A DNA stretch of 64,000 bases, from the NCBI RefSeq assembly GCF_000238595.1, contig NZ_AGTS01000072.1, positions 1-64,000 on the forward strand. The letters run 5' to 3'. Position 1 is the stretch's first letter. Every line of letters begins with the position of its first letter. The position numbers were made by a program, and so were the translations under genes. Shown piece after piece: positions 10,675-20,068 of this stretch. The stretch is from Acidovorax sp. NO-1. Its GTDB lineage: Bacteria > Pseudomonadota > Gammaproteobacteria > Burkholderiales > Burkholderiaceae_C. The notes under the pieces are model-generated. The model was not told the DNA's origin and did not search any database. It worked only from the letters and a program-made list of their open reading frames with translations.

Positions 10675-11445
10675 TCAACGCTGGGCGGCAAACAGGTCAA
10701 CGGCCTGCTGCATCAGCGCCAGCACCGGCTGTTCAAGCAAAGGCAGTGTGGCCGCAATGCCAAGCATTCCCACCGTCAGCGTCACCGGGAAGCCCACGGC
10801 ATAGATGTTCATTTGTGGCGCTACGCGCGAAATGATGCCAAGGGTCAAATTGACAAACAGCAGCAAGGCAATCATCGGCAAGGCAATCCACAATGCACTG
10901 GAGAACAGTGACGAGCCCAGCTCGTGCAGACGCATTTGCCCAAGGGATTGTAAAAAGTTACCGTCGACCGGAAAACGATCAAAGCTCTTTACCACGGCCA
11001 TCAGAATCAACAGGTGGCCATTGATCACGATGAACAGCAGCATGGCCATGTGCCCGAAAAATCGTGCGACCGCACTGATCTGGGCATTGGAGGATGGGTC
11101 GAAAAAGGACGCGAAGTTCAGGCCCATCTGCAAACCGATGATTTCCCCCGCCAGCTCCACCGCCGCGAACACAAGCCGGACAGAAAAGCCGATCGCAAGC
11201 CCCACTGCGACCTGCTGGGCCACCGCCCCGAACGCCTCGCGCCCATTGACACTGATCACAGGCTGGTCACCCAGAACCCCTTGCGCGCAAAGCGCCACCA
11301 GGAATGCCAAGCCGATCTTGAGGCGCATCGGGATGGTCCGCATGGAGAAGATCGGAGCGACCGAGAACACGGCGAGCACGCGCAAAAACGGCCAAAGGAT
11401 GGGAGACAGCCAAGCCATGAGCTGGGCCTCAGAAAACGTGATCAC
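10675..11445 (-). CDS. fliR: FliR, export gate membrane protein
   Basis: Part of the FliP-FliQ-FliR core through which axial proteins leave the cytoplasm. The 256-aa protein has several hydrophobic helices and the family features WPFLRVLAVFSVAPIF near the start and GLQMGLNFASFFDP in the middle. Translation starts at GTG 11445 with a GAGGA site; the nearby ATG at 11450 is out of frame. It is the last gene of the fliL-R block. Confidence 0.96.
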   Translation of the reverse strand: MITFSEAQLMAWLSPILWPFLRVLAVFSVAPIFSMRTIPMRLKIGLAFLVALCAQGVLGDQPVISVNGREAFGAVAQQVAVGLAIGFSVRLVFAAVELAGEIIGLQMGLNFASFFDPSSNAQISAVARFFGHMAMLLFIVINGHLLILMAVVKSFDRFPVDGNFLQSLGQMRLHELGSSLFSSALWIALPMIALLLFVNLTLGIISRVAPQMNIYAVGFPVTLTVGMLGIAATLPLLEQPVLALMQQAVDLFAAQR

Positions 11446-11522
11446 GTCATCCTCACAGGTGCGCGGAATCCAAGCCGAGGGACCATCCGGCTGTAAAAAC
11501 CCGTTGCTCCCCAGTCACGGTG

Positions 11523-11792
11523 CTAGCCGATCATCGAAGGGATGGATTCGATGGTCCTGCGGATGAAGTCCACCAGGGTACTGAGCATCCATGGCCCTGC
11601 AATGGCAAACACGACCATGGCAGCAATCAGCTTGGGGACAAAGGCAAGCGTCGCTTCATGGATCTGGGTGACGGCTTGAAATATGCTCACCAGCAACCCC
11701 ACCGCCATGACAACCCCCAGCACGGGCATGGCGATCATTAGAAGCAATGTGAGCGCATCGCGCCCGATGGTCAGCACCATTTGTGCAGTCAT
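11523..11792 (-). CDS. fliQ: FliQ, export gate membrane protein
   Basis: 89-aa inner-membrane protein with two transmembrane hairpin helices (about 15-40 and 50-75). The sequence GRDALTLLLMIAMPVLGVVM and the region FVPKLIAAM are typical of FliQ. Several copies pack around the FliP-FliR core. It sits between fliP and fliR. Confidence 0.96.
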   Translation of the reverse strand: MTAQMVLTIGRDALTLLLMIAMPVLGVVMAVGLLVSIFQAVTQIHEATLAFVPKLIAAMVVFAIAGPWMLSTLVDFIRRTIESIPSMIG

Positions 11793-11803
11793 TGACAGCT
11801 CCT

Positions 11804-12574
11804 TCAGGGTACAAAACTGGCCGCCAGCGAGCCGATCAACAAATTCCAGCCGTCTGCCAGCACAAAAAGCATGAGTTTGAACGGAAGTGCCACCAGCACA
11901 GGAGACAACATCATCATGCCCAGCGACATGAGAATGCTCGACACCACCATGTCGATCACCAGAAACGGAATGAAGATCATGAAGCCGATCTGAAATGCAG
12001 ACTTCAGCTCGCTCGTGACAAATGCAGGCACCAGAACCCTCAGGGGTGCGGTTTCCGCAGTCACACTGGCATCCAGCCGGGCCAGTCTGGAGAAGAGTGC
12101 AAAGTCCGATTGGCGGGTCTGCTTGAGCATGAAGCTGCGCATCGGCGCCTCGGCCTTGTCCAGCGCCTCTTCAAAACTGATGGCGTTGTTGGTGTAAGGC
12201 ACATACGCATCCTGGTACACACGGTCCAGGGTCGGGCCCATCACAAAAAAAGTGAGAAACAGCGACAGCCCGATGATGACCTGATTGGGGGGCGCTGACT
12301 GGGTGCCCAGCGCCTGGCGCAACAAGGACAAAACAATCACGATGCGGGTAAAGCCCGTCATCATGAGCAGCACTGCCGGGAGGAAAGAAAGCGCCGTGAA
12401 AAACAGCAGCGTCTGGATAGGCACCGAATAGCTGTTGCCCGAAGGCCCGCTCCCCACCACCAGTGGCAGGGTCCCCCCCGAGGCCTGCGCGATAGCGGGC
12501 CCATGCGCGGTGAAGCCAACAGCAGCCAGCACCCCCAGCAACGCCCAACGACGGATGAGCATCCATTCACCCAT
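11804..12574 (-). CDS. fliP: FliP, export gate membrane protein
   Basis: Main pore subunit of the flagellar export gate. The 256-aa protein has an N-terminal signal-like hydrophobic segment. Family motifs follow: [37 protein letters not shown] and [21 protein letters not shown] choose ATG 12574 (MGEWMLIRR), which overlaps the fliO stop by 8 bases and has AGGA upstream; the 38 extra codons further up lie inside fliO. A run of seven G's (12473-12479) encodes Gly-Gly in the correct frame, useful as a contrast to the broken tracts elsewhere. Confidence 0.96.
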   Translation of the reverse strand: MGEWMLIRRWALLGVLAAVGFTAHGPAIAQASGGTLPLVVGSGPSGNSYSVPIQTLLFFTALSFLPAVLLMMTGFTRIVIVLSLLRQALGTQSAPPNQVIIGLSLFLTFFVMGPTLDRVYQDAYVPYTNNAISFEEALDKAEAPMRSFMLKQTRQSDFALFSRLARLDASVTAETAPLRVLVPAFVTSELKSAFQIGFMIFIPFLVIDMVVSSILMSLGMMMLSPVLVALPFKLMLFVLADGWNLLIGSLAASFVP

Positions 12575-12929
12575 TGGCACGGCTTCCTGGAGCCCCCACA
12601 GCAGAGGCGATCTCCTGCGCAAAAGAAGGTGCAGTATCCAATTTGGGCGCTGCAAGCGAAGCACCTGAAGGACTTGCAGGCAGCACATGCAGACAACTGA
12701 CCTGCTGTGCCGTAACGCCCAATACGAGCCATGTGCGCGCGTGCTCAGGACCCACCTCCACCGTCACCACGCGCTGGTGCGGGCCCACCGCCACCGCTGA
12801 CAAGACCCTGGACGCTCCCCCCACTCCCGCACCACCTGCTGCCTGACGCTGCTGCAAGCGGCGAATGAGCCATGGCAGCAGAGCCATGGCCCCCACAAAA
12901 AGGACCACGACGACCAAGGTCTGGGTCAT
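12567..12929 (-). CDS. fliO: FliO, export apparatus assembly protein
   Basis: Single-span membrane protein that helps assemble FliP. The first 20 residues, after the ATG at 12929, form the membrane helix [19 protein letters not shown], followed by the basic RRLQQRQ. The cytoplasmic domain has the FliO features [15 protein letters not shown] and [17 protein letters not shown]. Its 120 aa are typical. The first 24 codons of the longer frame overlap fliN and are rejected. Confidence 0.92.
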   Translation of the reverse strand: MTQTLVVVVLFVGAMALLPWLIRRLQQRQAAGGAGVGGASRVLSAVAVGPHQRVVTVEVGPEHARTWLVLGVTAQQVSCLHVLPASPSGASLAAPKLDTAPSFAQEIASAVGAPGSRANG

Positions 12930-12936
12930 GCTGCCA

Positions 12937-13374
12937 CTATCCACGGCTGACCCGCCGCAGGCGCTCCGAGGGCGTGACCACATCGGTGAGGCGAATACCA
13001 AATTTGTCGTTCACCACCACCACCTCACCTTGGGCAATGAGATATCCGTTCACCAGAACGTCCATGGGCTCCCCCGCAAGCGCGTCCAGCTCGACCACAG
13101 AGCCCTGGGCCAGTTGAAGGATGTATTTGATCGGCACCTTGGTGCGTCCCAGCTCCACGGACAACTGGACGGGAATGTCCAGCACCATATTGATGTCGTT
13201 GACCGTTCCGTCACTCCCGCCAGAGAAAGGTCGTACGGGCTCGCCGGACAGCGGCCCGCCCTGCTCCGCATCGCCAGGCTTCTCGTCGGTGCGTTTTTGC
13301 TCTTCCAGAGCCTCAGCCCAACCTGCAAACGGGTCATCCGCGCCGGCATCCTTGTTATCTTCTTCAGTTGACAT
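12937..13374 (-). CDS. fliN: FliN, C-ring motor switch protein
   Basis: C-ring component needed for torque, switching and export. An acidic, variable N-terminal half (about 1-60) precedes the SpoA domain, with LDIPVQLSVELGRTKVPIKYILQL, LDALAGEPMDVLVNG and VNDKFGIRLTDVVTPSERL. Length 145 aa. The start overlaps the fliM end by 11 bases, indicating coupled translation. Confidence 0.97.
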   Translation of the reverse strand: MSTEEDNKDAGADDPFAGWAEALEEQKRTDEKPGDAEQGGPLSGEPVRPFSGGSDGTVNDINMVLDIPVQLSVELGRTKVPIKYILQLAQGSVVELDALAGEPMDVLVNGYLIAQGEVVVVNDKFGIRLTDVVTPSERLRRVSRG

Positions 13375-14368
13375 CTTTTTCTCCCAGCCAGCTCATGTCG
13401 GCATTGCGCAGGCATTCTTCGATACGAATGGCGTACTTGGAATTGTGCGTTCCGTACTGGCATTCAAAAATGGGGACCCCTCCGATCGAGGCGCGAATCC
13501 GGGGCTCGCGGTCAAGTTCGATGAAGTCGCCGGGCTTCATGGCCAGCAATTGCTCCACGGTAGCATCAGCGCGCGCAAGCTCCGCCACCAGAGTCACTTC
13601 AGCAGCCTGGATCTCACGGGTGAGCACGCGGACCCAGCGCCGGTCCACCTCAATGGAATCGCCCTGGGTGGACGAATACAGCACATCACGAATGGGTTCC
13701 AGCGTCGCATACGGCATGCAGATATGGATAGCACCCGACAGATCGCCGATTTCGAGTTGAAACGCGGTGGAAACCACAATCTCGCTGGGTGTTGCGATGT
13801 TGGCAAACTGGGGTTGCATCTCCGAGCGCTGGTACTCGAGTTCCAGCGGGTAGATCCCTTGCCACGCTTTTTTGTATTCGGCGCAGATGACATCCACCAT
13901 GCGGTTGATGACCCTTTGCTCCGTGGGCGAGAAATCCCGCCCTTCAATTCGCGTCTGGAATTTTCCGACTCCGCCATACAGGGTGTCGATGATGCCGAAC
14001 ACCAACGAGGGTTCGCACACGATCAGTCCGCTGCCGCGCAGCGGGCGAATGGCCACAATGTTGAAGTTCGTAGGCACCGCCAGCTCGCGCAGAAAGGCGC
14101 TATAGCGCTGCACAGACACAGTCCCCACCGAAATTTCGGGGCTGCGTCGGATAAAGTTGAAAAGCCCGATCCGGAAATTGCGCGCAAACCGCTCGTTGAC
14201 GATTTCCATGGTCGGCATGCGCCCACGGACGATGCGTTCCTGGCTGGAAATGTCATAGTTGCGTACCGAACCCGCCTCCGCCACTTCCTCGACAGATTTC
14301 TGGCTCTCGCCCGTCACACCCTCCAGGAGGGCATCGACTTCTTCCTGGGAAAGAAATGAATCACTCAT
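13364..14368 (-). CDS. fliM: FliM, C-ring switch protein and CheY-P target
   Basis: The switch component that binds phosphorylated CheY. The N-terminal docking peptide SDSFLSQEEVDALLEG is intact. The middle domain includes ISSQERIVRGRMPTMEIVN and the C-terminal SpoA domain interacts with FliN. Length 334 aa, normal. It follows fliL by 18 bases and overlaps fliN. Confidence 0.97.
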   Translation of the reverse strand: MSDSFLSQEEVDALLEGVTGESQKSVEEVAEAGSVRNYDISSQERIVRGRMPTMEIVNERFARNFRIGLFNFIRRSPEISVGTVSVQRYSAFLRELAVPTNFNIVAIRPLRGSGLIVCEPSLVFGIIDTLYGGVGKFQTRIEGRDFSPTEQRVINRMVDVICAEYKKAWQGIYPLELEYQRSEMQPQFANIATPSEIVVSTAFQLEIGDLSGAIHICMPYATLEPIRDVLYSSTQGDSIEVDRRWVRVLTREIQAAEVTLVAELARADATVEQLLAMKPGDFIELDREPRIRASIGGVPIFECQYGTHNSKYAIRIEECLRNADMSWLGEKDVN

Positions 14369-14386
14369 GATGGATCCTTGCCCCGG

Positions 14387-14956
14387 TCACTGAATGATGA
14401 AGCTTGAAAAAAGCACACGGCGCACCGGGTTGCGCTCTGCGCGCCGACGCGACGGGCGATCTTGCGCGTCATCGTCCGCATCATCGGCAGCGGCGGGTGC
14501 GCGCTGCGCAGGGACTGCGTAACCCAAGGGGCGGGACACCTCCCTGAGGATGTCGGTCGCCAGTTTCTCCTTCCCCTCCCTCTGCAGAAGTTCGGTGGAA
14601 GTGCGCTGGGAAATCAGCATCAGTATGCCGCTGCGTATCGCCGGCAGATACAGCTTGACCTGATCGGCCGTCTTTGCATCTTCCAGCTCCAGGGTGATTC
14701 CTACCTGTGCAAACCGGTCACCGCCAGGGTCCGCCAGATTCACCACCATGTTTTCCATCGGCAGGAAGGTAGGAACCACCTTCACCGCCTCTTTGCGTGC
14801 CGGGGCCCCATCCTCGTCGTCCGCCTGAGCGCGGCTGGAAATGAGCCACGCCGCTGCGCCGCCGCCGATCACCAGCACTGCCAGCACAATGCCGACGACG
14901 ATGATGAGCATCTTCTTGCTCTTGGCCGGGGCCGCTGCGGGGGTATTGGCTGACAC
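14387..14956 (-). CDS. fliL: FliL, stator-associated membrane protein
   Basis: Inner-membrane protein that surrounds the stator. A short cytoplasmic tail (AAPAKSKK) leads into one membrane helix (MLIIVVGIVLAVLVIGGG) and a periplasmic domain with the FliL motifs MVVNLADPGG and VGITLELED. I start it at GTG 14956, which has AAGGA at good spacing; the upstream GTG lacks one. Length 189 aa. It is the first gene of fliL-R, and the 199-bp gap behind fliK may hold a promoter. Confidence 0.94.
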   Translation of the reverse strand: MSANTPAAAPAKSKKMLIIVVGIVLAVLVIGGGAAAWLISSRAQADDEDGAPARKEAVKVVPTFLPMENMVVNLADPGGDRFAQVGITLELEDAKTADQVKLYLPAIRSGILMLISQRTSTELLQREGKEKLATDILREVSRPLGYAVPAQRAPAAADDADDDAQDRPSRRRAERNPVRRVLFSSFIIQ

Positions 14957-15709
14957 GTTGCGGATCCTTGGGAATGGAGCGGGCGGTGTCCGCACAGTTC
15001 AAGGACTGGCAACACCGGAGAACCCATTATTGGGTGAAGTCGAAATCAATAATAGCCAGAATAAAAGCCCAAAACCATGGCATTCAGCAAGCTCGTCGGA
15101 GTATGGGCGCACTTGCAAAAAAGTGCCGCGCTTGCGACTGCAGTGCCGCGCAGGCTCACACGAAAACGTCAATTGCGCGGTCTGATGCATGTCCACGTGG
15201 CACGGAGGCCGAACCGGCAGGAGCCGAGACGGCCACCTGCGCCTGTCGGGAGCCCTCGCGCTGTCCCTGGCGCTCGGTGTCTTTCGGGCTTGGGTGCTGG
15301 CCTCCCGATGTGCTGACCGACATGCCCGAAAGGACGAGTCCTTCATTCTGGAGCAATTCGCGCAACTGCTCCATGCTGCGGTCCAGCAGCTCACGGGTCT
15401 GCAGTTGATCACTGCGGAACGTCACATGTGCCTCGTTGCCGGACAGGGAAACCAGAACCTCCACCGGCTGCCCGTCCCGGTTGATCGATAGTTCCGCGTT
15501 CTGTGTCTTCTGATTCACCCAGTACGCCACCTGCTCGGCAATCTGCTCTTCGGCTCCCGCAGGGGCGGACTCGGCATACATCGTGGCCCCATCCAGTGCG
15601 CCCGGTTCCACCGGAGCTGCGGCACTGCCGCTATCCAGCGCAGCTACCGTGGCAAAGCGGCCCTCCCCCGAGCTGCTGCCGCCAAAAGCCCCGCCAGCCT
15701 GGCGGGCAT

Positions 15710-15715
15710 CCCCCC
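15710..15715. other. C6 homopolymer at the fliK frameshift
   Basis: Six C's on the plus strand (six G's in fliK) at the point where the reading frame must change. One extra base restores the full fliK frame. Confidence 0.85.
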
Positions 15716-16138
15716 AGATGACAGCAGTTGCTCTGTCCCCGTAGCGATAGCGCCACCCGCTTCCAACCCGGGTACTTCTCCTGCCACACGGCTCGGGGTG
15801 CCCATGGCCGTTGAACCGGCTGCAGCCGGAGCGCCCAGCACCTGAAAGGCCGCGGCCCATCCAGCCTGAGGGCTCGCCGACGCCAGGCTCGCAACGCTGC
15901 TCTGGGAACGCGCAGAAGACGATTCGACGACATCTGCCTTCTGGGTCAACGCATTGTGCAAGCGGGAAAATGTCCGGCCAAAGGCCGTGCCCCCGCTTTG
16001 CAGCGCCCCCGGCCTCAGGTCAGCGGAGGTATCCAGCATCGCCGTTTCAGCCACGAGCCCGCCGGGCAAACCATTCGCGCCGTTCAGCATGGCGGTGGCA
16101 AGTTCTCCGCCCATCTGGATACCCAAGGCGCCCTGCGC

Positions 16139-16162
16139 ACCAGCACCAGCACCAGCACCAGC
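16139..16162. repeat. Hexanucleotide repeat (ACCAGC x4) inside fliK
   Basis: Four perfect ACCAGC units encode alternating Ala and Gly in the N-terminal, low-complexity ruler part of FliK. Unit changes would lengthen or shorten the ruler in frame. Confidence 0.85.
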
Positions 16163-16476
16163 CACGTCAACTGGTTGCGGTGCAGCTGCCACCGCGGGCG
16201 CCAAAAGGCCCTGCCATGCGGCCAGTTCCGAAACCTCCAAGGCCTCTTTCGCTGCATCGGTCGGGGCCAACAAATTCGGGTCGCCGGCACTACCGGCCTG
16301 GTCAAACGGAGCGCCGCCATCCTGACCCTCGGTCATGTCGCCCAGCGCAGCCAACAATGCGAGAAATCCACCCGCACCAGCATCGGCGGCCTCAGGTGCC
16401 TGCGACGCGGCACGGGACCGCACGGAATGGCTTGGCGGAGTGCCCTGGGGCGAAGAAATTTTCGGGGATTCCATCA

Positions 16477-16941
16477 TCAATACTCCCGGCCTGCTGAGCC
16501 ATCCATTGCACTGCGGTACTGCAAGGCAGCCCGCTCGTCCGTTTGTTTCTGATCTCTTCGCATCTGGACCAAGTCCAGATCTGCCTTTCGCTTGTCCATC
16601 ACCTTGCGCAGACTGGCCAGGCGCAACTCGGCTTCCAGCAAGGTTCGCCTGGCCCTGTCCACGCGGCCGGCATGGTCGCCAACTACCGTGGTTTGAACAC
16701 CTGCCGCATGACCGAGACGATCCATGAACTGGTAGTGGTGGTACATCACCTCAGGCTTCATGGTGGTATCGGTCTTTGCGCCCCACCGCGCCTGAATCTC
16801 GTCCGCATAGTCTTGCAGTTCGTCCAGCTGGGCCCGCGCTGCCTGTTGCGCTGCCAAGACGTCCTGCAACACCTTGCGTGCATCGTCACGTTTACGCGAC
16901 GCGGCCTCCACGGCAACGGCAAGAGAGTTCAGGCTGGACAT
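16477..16941 (-). CDS. fliJ: FliJ, export ATPase coupling protein
   Basis: Coiled-coil protein that inserts into the FliI hexamer and links it to FlhA. The 154-aa sequence is rich in Ala, Arg, Gln and Glu with heptad patterns throughout, including LAVAVEAASRKRDDARKVL near the start and RRTLLEAELRLASLRKVMDKRK. It lies just downstream of fliI and its stop overlaps the fliK start (TGATG). Confidence 0.93.
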   Translation of the reverse strand: MSSLNSLAVAVEAASRKRDDARKVLQDVLAAQQAARAQLDELQDYADEIQARWGAKTDTTMKPEVMYHHYQFMDRLGHAAGVQTTVVGDHAGRVDRARRTLLEAELRLASLRKVMDKRKADLDLVQMRRDQKQTDERAALQYRSAMDGSAGREY

Positions 16942-16958
16942 GACACGTTACCCATCAC

Positions 16959-18353
16959 TCAGTGGTCAAGCACAGCTGCCATGTGCGCCACGCTGTCATC
17001 GAGGGACGCGGCCTCAAACATGTCCTGCTGCAAATACGCAGCCATCTGGGGCTGCAGCCGGATCGCTTCATCCAGGGCAGGGTCCGAGCCGCTCATGTAC
17101 GCCCCCACCTGCACCAGGTCCCGGCTCTTCTGGTAGCGCGAATACACCGCCCGGAACCGCCGCGCCAGGTCAAAGTGCTCGCGCGCAACCACGTTGTGCA
17201 TCACGCGGGATGCCGACTGTTCGATATCAATGGCCGGAAAGTGCCCTGTTTCGGCCAGAGCGCGGGACAGAACGATGTGCCCATCCAGAATGGCGCGCGC
17301 GGCATCGGCGATAGGGTCCTGCTGATCGTCGCCTTCCGACAACACGGTGTAAAAAGCAGTGATCGAGCCCACACCGTGAAGCCCGTTGCCACTGCGTTCC
17401 ACCAACTGGGGGAGTTTGGCAAAGCACGATGGCGGGTAACCCTTGGTGGCGGGCGGCTCACCAATGGCCAGCGCGATTTCCCGTTGTGCCATGGCGTAGC
17501 GGGTCAGTGAATCCATGAGCAACAGCACATGCTTGCCCTTGTCCCGAAAATGCTCGGCCACGGCGGTGGCATAGGCAGCCCCCTGCATGCGCAGAAGCGG
17601 CGGCGCATCAGCGGGTGCCGCCACCACCACCGAGCGTGCACGGCCATCTTCACCCAGGATGTCTTCCACAAACTCCTTGACCTCACGCCCCCGCTCTCCG
17701 ATGAGCCCCACCACGATCACATCGGCCCGTGTGTAGCGCGCCATCATGCCCAGCAAGACGCTCTTGCCCACACCCGAACCGGCGAACAGGCCCAGCCGCT
17801 GGCCCCGCCCCACCGTGAGCAAGGCATTGATGGCACGCACCCCGGTGTCCAGTGGTTCGCGCACAGGATCACGGTCCATGGCATTGATCTGGCTGCGCCC
17901 CATGGGCTCCGACACCACGTCCTGCACCGGCCCGCCATGGTCCAGCGGAAACCCCTGCGCATCCACCACCCGCCCGAGCAGGCCTTCGCCCATGGGCAGA
18001 CGCAGTACTCCAGCTCGCTGAAGGGGCCGAGGCGGCTCGCCAAGGCGCGGAACCGGAATGTAAGGCGCTGCGGGCACCACGCTGGCACCGCTGGACAGTC
18101 CATGGATGTCCCCTGCCGGCATCAGAAACGCGCGATCGGCGGAGAACCCGACCACTTCTGCCAGCACCGGTGCATGGCCCGGCATCTGAACCATGCACTG
18201 CGAACCCACCGGGACGCGAATGCCCACAGCTTCCAGCACCAGACCGGTGAGCCGCGTCAGCGTGCCGCGCGTCTCCAAGGGCGTGCCCTCAGCCACACGC
18301 GCACGCGCATCGTCCATCAGGCGTGTCCAGGCAGAAGGGGCGTCAATGCTCAT
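16959..18353 (-). CDS. fliI: FliI, flagellar export ATPase
   Basis: Hexameric ATPase of the export apparatus, related to the F1 beta subunit. The start is the ATG at 18353 (MSIDAPSAW), overlapping fliH by 11 bases; the 44 codons further up overlap fliH and are not conserved. The 464-aa protein has Walker [29 protein letters not shown], Walker [19 protein letters not shown] and the catalytic stretch [20 protein letters not shown]. Confidence 0.97.
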   Translation of the reverse strand: MSIDAPSAWTRLMDDARARVAEGTPLETRGTLTRLTGLVLEAVGIRVPVGSQCMVQMPGHAPVLAEVVGFSADRAFLMPAGDIHGLSSGASVVPAAPYIPVPRLGEPPRPLQRAGVLRLPMGEGLLGRVVDAQGFPLDHGGPVQDVVSEPMGRSQINAMDRDPVREPLDTGVRAINALLTVGRGQRLGLFAGSGVGKSVLLGMMARYTRADVIVVGLIGERGREVKEFVEDILGEDGRARSVVVAAPADAPPLLRMQGAAYATAVAEHFRDKGKHVLLLMDSLTRYAMAQREIALAIGEPPATKGYPPSCFAKLPQLVERSGNGLHGVGSITAFYTVLSEGDDQQDPIADAARAILDGHIVLSRALAETGHFPAIDIEQSASRVMHNVVAREHFDLARRFRAVYSRYQKSRDLVQVGAYMSGSDPALDEAIRLQPQMAAYLQQDMFEAASLDDSVAHMAAVLDH

Positions 18354-19065
18354 CGCCACCCTCCTCGTCCCACGGGGACTGCAGTCCAAGGGCTGCAATG
18401 GCGCGCTGCCAACGCTTGTCCAGACTGCCATCCACCACGGTACCGGCAGACTCCACCAGGCACCCGCCCGGCGGCACGGACGCATCGGCCATCCATTGCA
18501 CCCCGGGGGAGTCCATTTCTTCCCTCAGAGGCTGGGCCATCGCCTCCATGTCGTCGGGGTGAAGGCGCACCAGCGCCGGGCGCCCTTCTGTTACGAGCAT
18601 GCCCACCGCTTCCCGTACCACGGGTTGCAACGCGTTGGGGTTGACGGACAGTTCCTGCCGCACCACCTGGCGCGCTATGTCGCAGGCCAGCTCCAGCACC
18701 TGCTGCGCCATGTCCTGCTGCATGTCTATCAGGCTTGCATCCAGCGTCTGCACCACACCTTGCAGGCGCTGTGCCATCTCACGCCCTTGCTGGGCGATGT
18801 ACGCGTCCAGGCGCTGCTGCCACTCAAGGGCCGTCTGGGCCTGGCCTTGGGCAAAACCCTCGGCATAGGCATCGTCACACGCCTGCTGAACCAACGCCTG
18901 CTGCGCGGCCTCGTCCACCTCAACCGGAATCTCGACCTCGGGCTCCGGCTCGGGTTCGATCAGATCGGAGCCGTCTACCGCGCCAAACTTCCACTGTGTG
19001 AAGTCACCCACTTCCTCACTGGGAATGAAGCGCGAATACGAACGCTGGTTAGACGAAGGCATCAT
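18343..19065 (-). CDS. fliH: FliH, negative regulator of the export ATPase
   Basis: Cytoplasmic protein that binds FliI and docks it to the C-ring. The N-terminus has [18 protein letters not shown], and the middle is a long Ala/Gln-rich coiled coil (about 80-140) with [20 protein letters not shown]. The C-terminal domain has [11 protein letters not shown] and [16 protein letters not shown]. The first ATG could be 19065 or 19062; both overlap the end of fliG. About 240 aa. Confidence 0.94.
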   Translation of the reverse strand: MMPSSNQRSYSRFIPSEEVGDFTQWKFGAVDGSDLIEPEPEPEVEIPVEVDEAAQQALVQQACDDAYAEGFAQGQAQTALEWQQRLDAYIAQQGREMAQRLQGVVQTLDASLIDMQQDMAQQVLELACDIARQVVRQELSVNPNALQPVVREAVGMLVTEGRPALVRLHPDDMEAMAQPLREEMDSPGVQWMADASVPPGGCLVESAGTVVDGSLDKRWQRAIAALGLQSPWDEEGGDEH

Positions 19066-20044
19066 CACCGCCAGATCCAATCACGATCTGCCCCTCGTCG
19101 GACAGGCGCCGTACCGTCTTCAGGATTTCCTTCTGCTGCGCCTCCACCTCGGACAGACGCATCGGCCCACGCGATTCCAGATCCTCGCGCAGGGCCTCTG
19201 CCGCGCGCGAAGACATGTTGGACAGGAACTTCTCGCGCAGTTCCGGCACCGCGCCCTTGAGCGCCACGATGAGCGTCTCGGACGCAACCTCCTTGAGCAC
19301 CGTCTGGATGGCCTTGTCGTCGAGCTTGAGGACATCCTCAAACACGAACATCTTGTCCATGATCTTTTGTGCCAGATCGGGGTCGTAGCCACGGATGGAC
19401 TCCAGCACCACCGTATCCATGTTGCCGCCCAGCAAATTGATGATTTCCGCCGCAGCCTTGACACCGCCCAGCGAGCTCTTGCGGATCTTGTCTCCGCCCG
19501 CCAACACCTTGAACAGCACCTCGTTCAGGTCCTTGAGCGCCGTGGGCTGGATGCCCTCCAGCGTGGCCACGCGCAGCAGGATTTCGCTGCGCTGGCGGTC
19601 GGTCAGGTGCATCAGGATGCCTGAGGCCTGGTCTGCGTCCAGATGCACCAGGATGGCAGCCACGATCTGCGGGTGTTCGTTGCGCAAGAGCTCGGCCACC
19701 GACAGCGGATCCATCCACTTGAGGCTCTCGATACCCGATACATCCCCGCCCTGCAGGATGCGGTCAATCAGCAGCCCGGCCTTGTCGTCACCCAGCGCAC
19801 GCCGCAGCACCGCCCGCACGTAGTTGCCGGTGTCCGACACCAGCAGGCTCTGCGCTGCGGCGGCATTGGAGAACTTGTTGATGACCTGGTCCACCTTGTC
19901 GCGCGACACCGAGCGCATGCGCGCAATGGTCTCGCCCAGCTTTTGCACCTCTTTGGGCGAAAAATGCTTGAAGACTTCGGCTGCCTCTTCCTCGCCGAGG
20001 GACATCAGCATGATGGCTGCGTCGTTGAGTCCTTGGTCGTCCAT
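19049..20044 (-). CDS. fliG: FliG, C-ring torque-generating protein
   Basis: Connects the MS ring to the C ring and interacts with the stator. The N-terminal part has LGEEEAAEVFKHFSPKEVQ, the middle has the EHPQ motif (LRNEHPQIVAAIL), and the C-terminal domain holds the charged torque helix DDKAIQTVLKEVASETLIVALK. Length 331 aa, normal. It directly follows fliF and overlaps fliH. Confidence 0.98.
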   Translation of the reverse strand: MDDQGLNDAAIMLMSLGEEEAAEVFKHFSPKEVQKLGETIARMRSVSRDKVDQVINKFSNAAAAQSLLVSDTGNYVRAVLRRALGDDKAGLLIDRILQGGDVSGIESLKWMDPLSVAELLRNEHPQIVAAILVHLDADQASGILMHLTDRQRSEILLRVATLEGIQPTALKDLNEVLFKVLAGGDKIRKSSLGGVKAAAEIINLLGGNMDTVVLESIRGYDPDLAQKIMDKMFVFEDVLKLDDKAIQTVLKEVASETLIVALKGAVPELREKFLSNMSSRAAEALREDLESRGPMRLSEVEAQQKEILKTVRRLSDEGQIVIGSGGDDAFV

Positions 20045-20068
20045 GGTTGTCGTCCGGGGTGTCGGTGA

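Larger units (their letters stand above)
15156..16477 (-). pseudogene. fliK: fliK, hook-length control protein, frameshifted
   Basis: FliK measures the hook and switches export from hook to filament subunits. The N-terminal Ala/Gly/Pro-rich ruler part is in one frame (from ATG 16477, overlapping the fliJ stop; stop at 15644). The conserved C-terminal domain (VAYWVNQKTQNAEL, then VEVLVSLSGNEAHVTF and ELLQNEGLVLSGMSV) lies in the -1 frame (15156 to about 15720). The frames meet at a run of six C's at 15710-15715 (six G's in the coding strand). A seventh G joins them as SSGGDARQAGG and gives a protein of about 440 aa. As written, the product would lack the domain that contacts FlhB. It could be a true mutation, a sequencing error, or a slippage site. 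Confidence 0.88.

Noticed and set aside
15710..15715. Programmed -1 frameshifting as the explanation for fliK
   Set aside because: The G run offers only a partial slippery site and I saw no clear downstream pseudoknot. Two other genes in the window break in the same way, so a common homopolymer cause is simpler. Not fully excluded.
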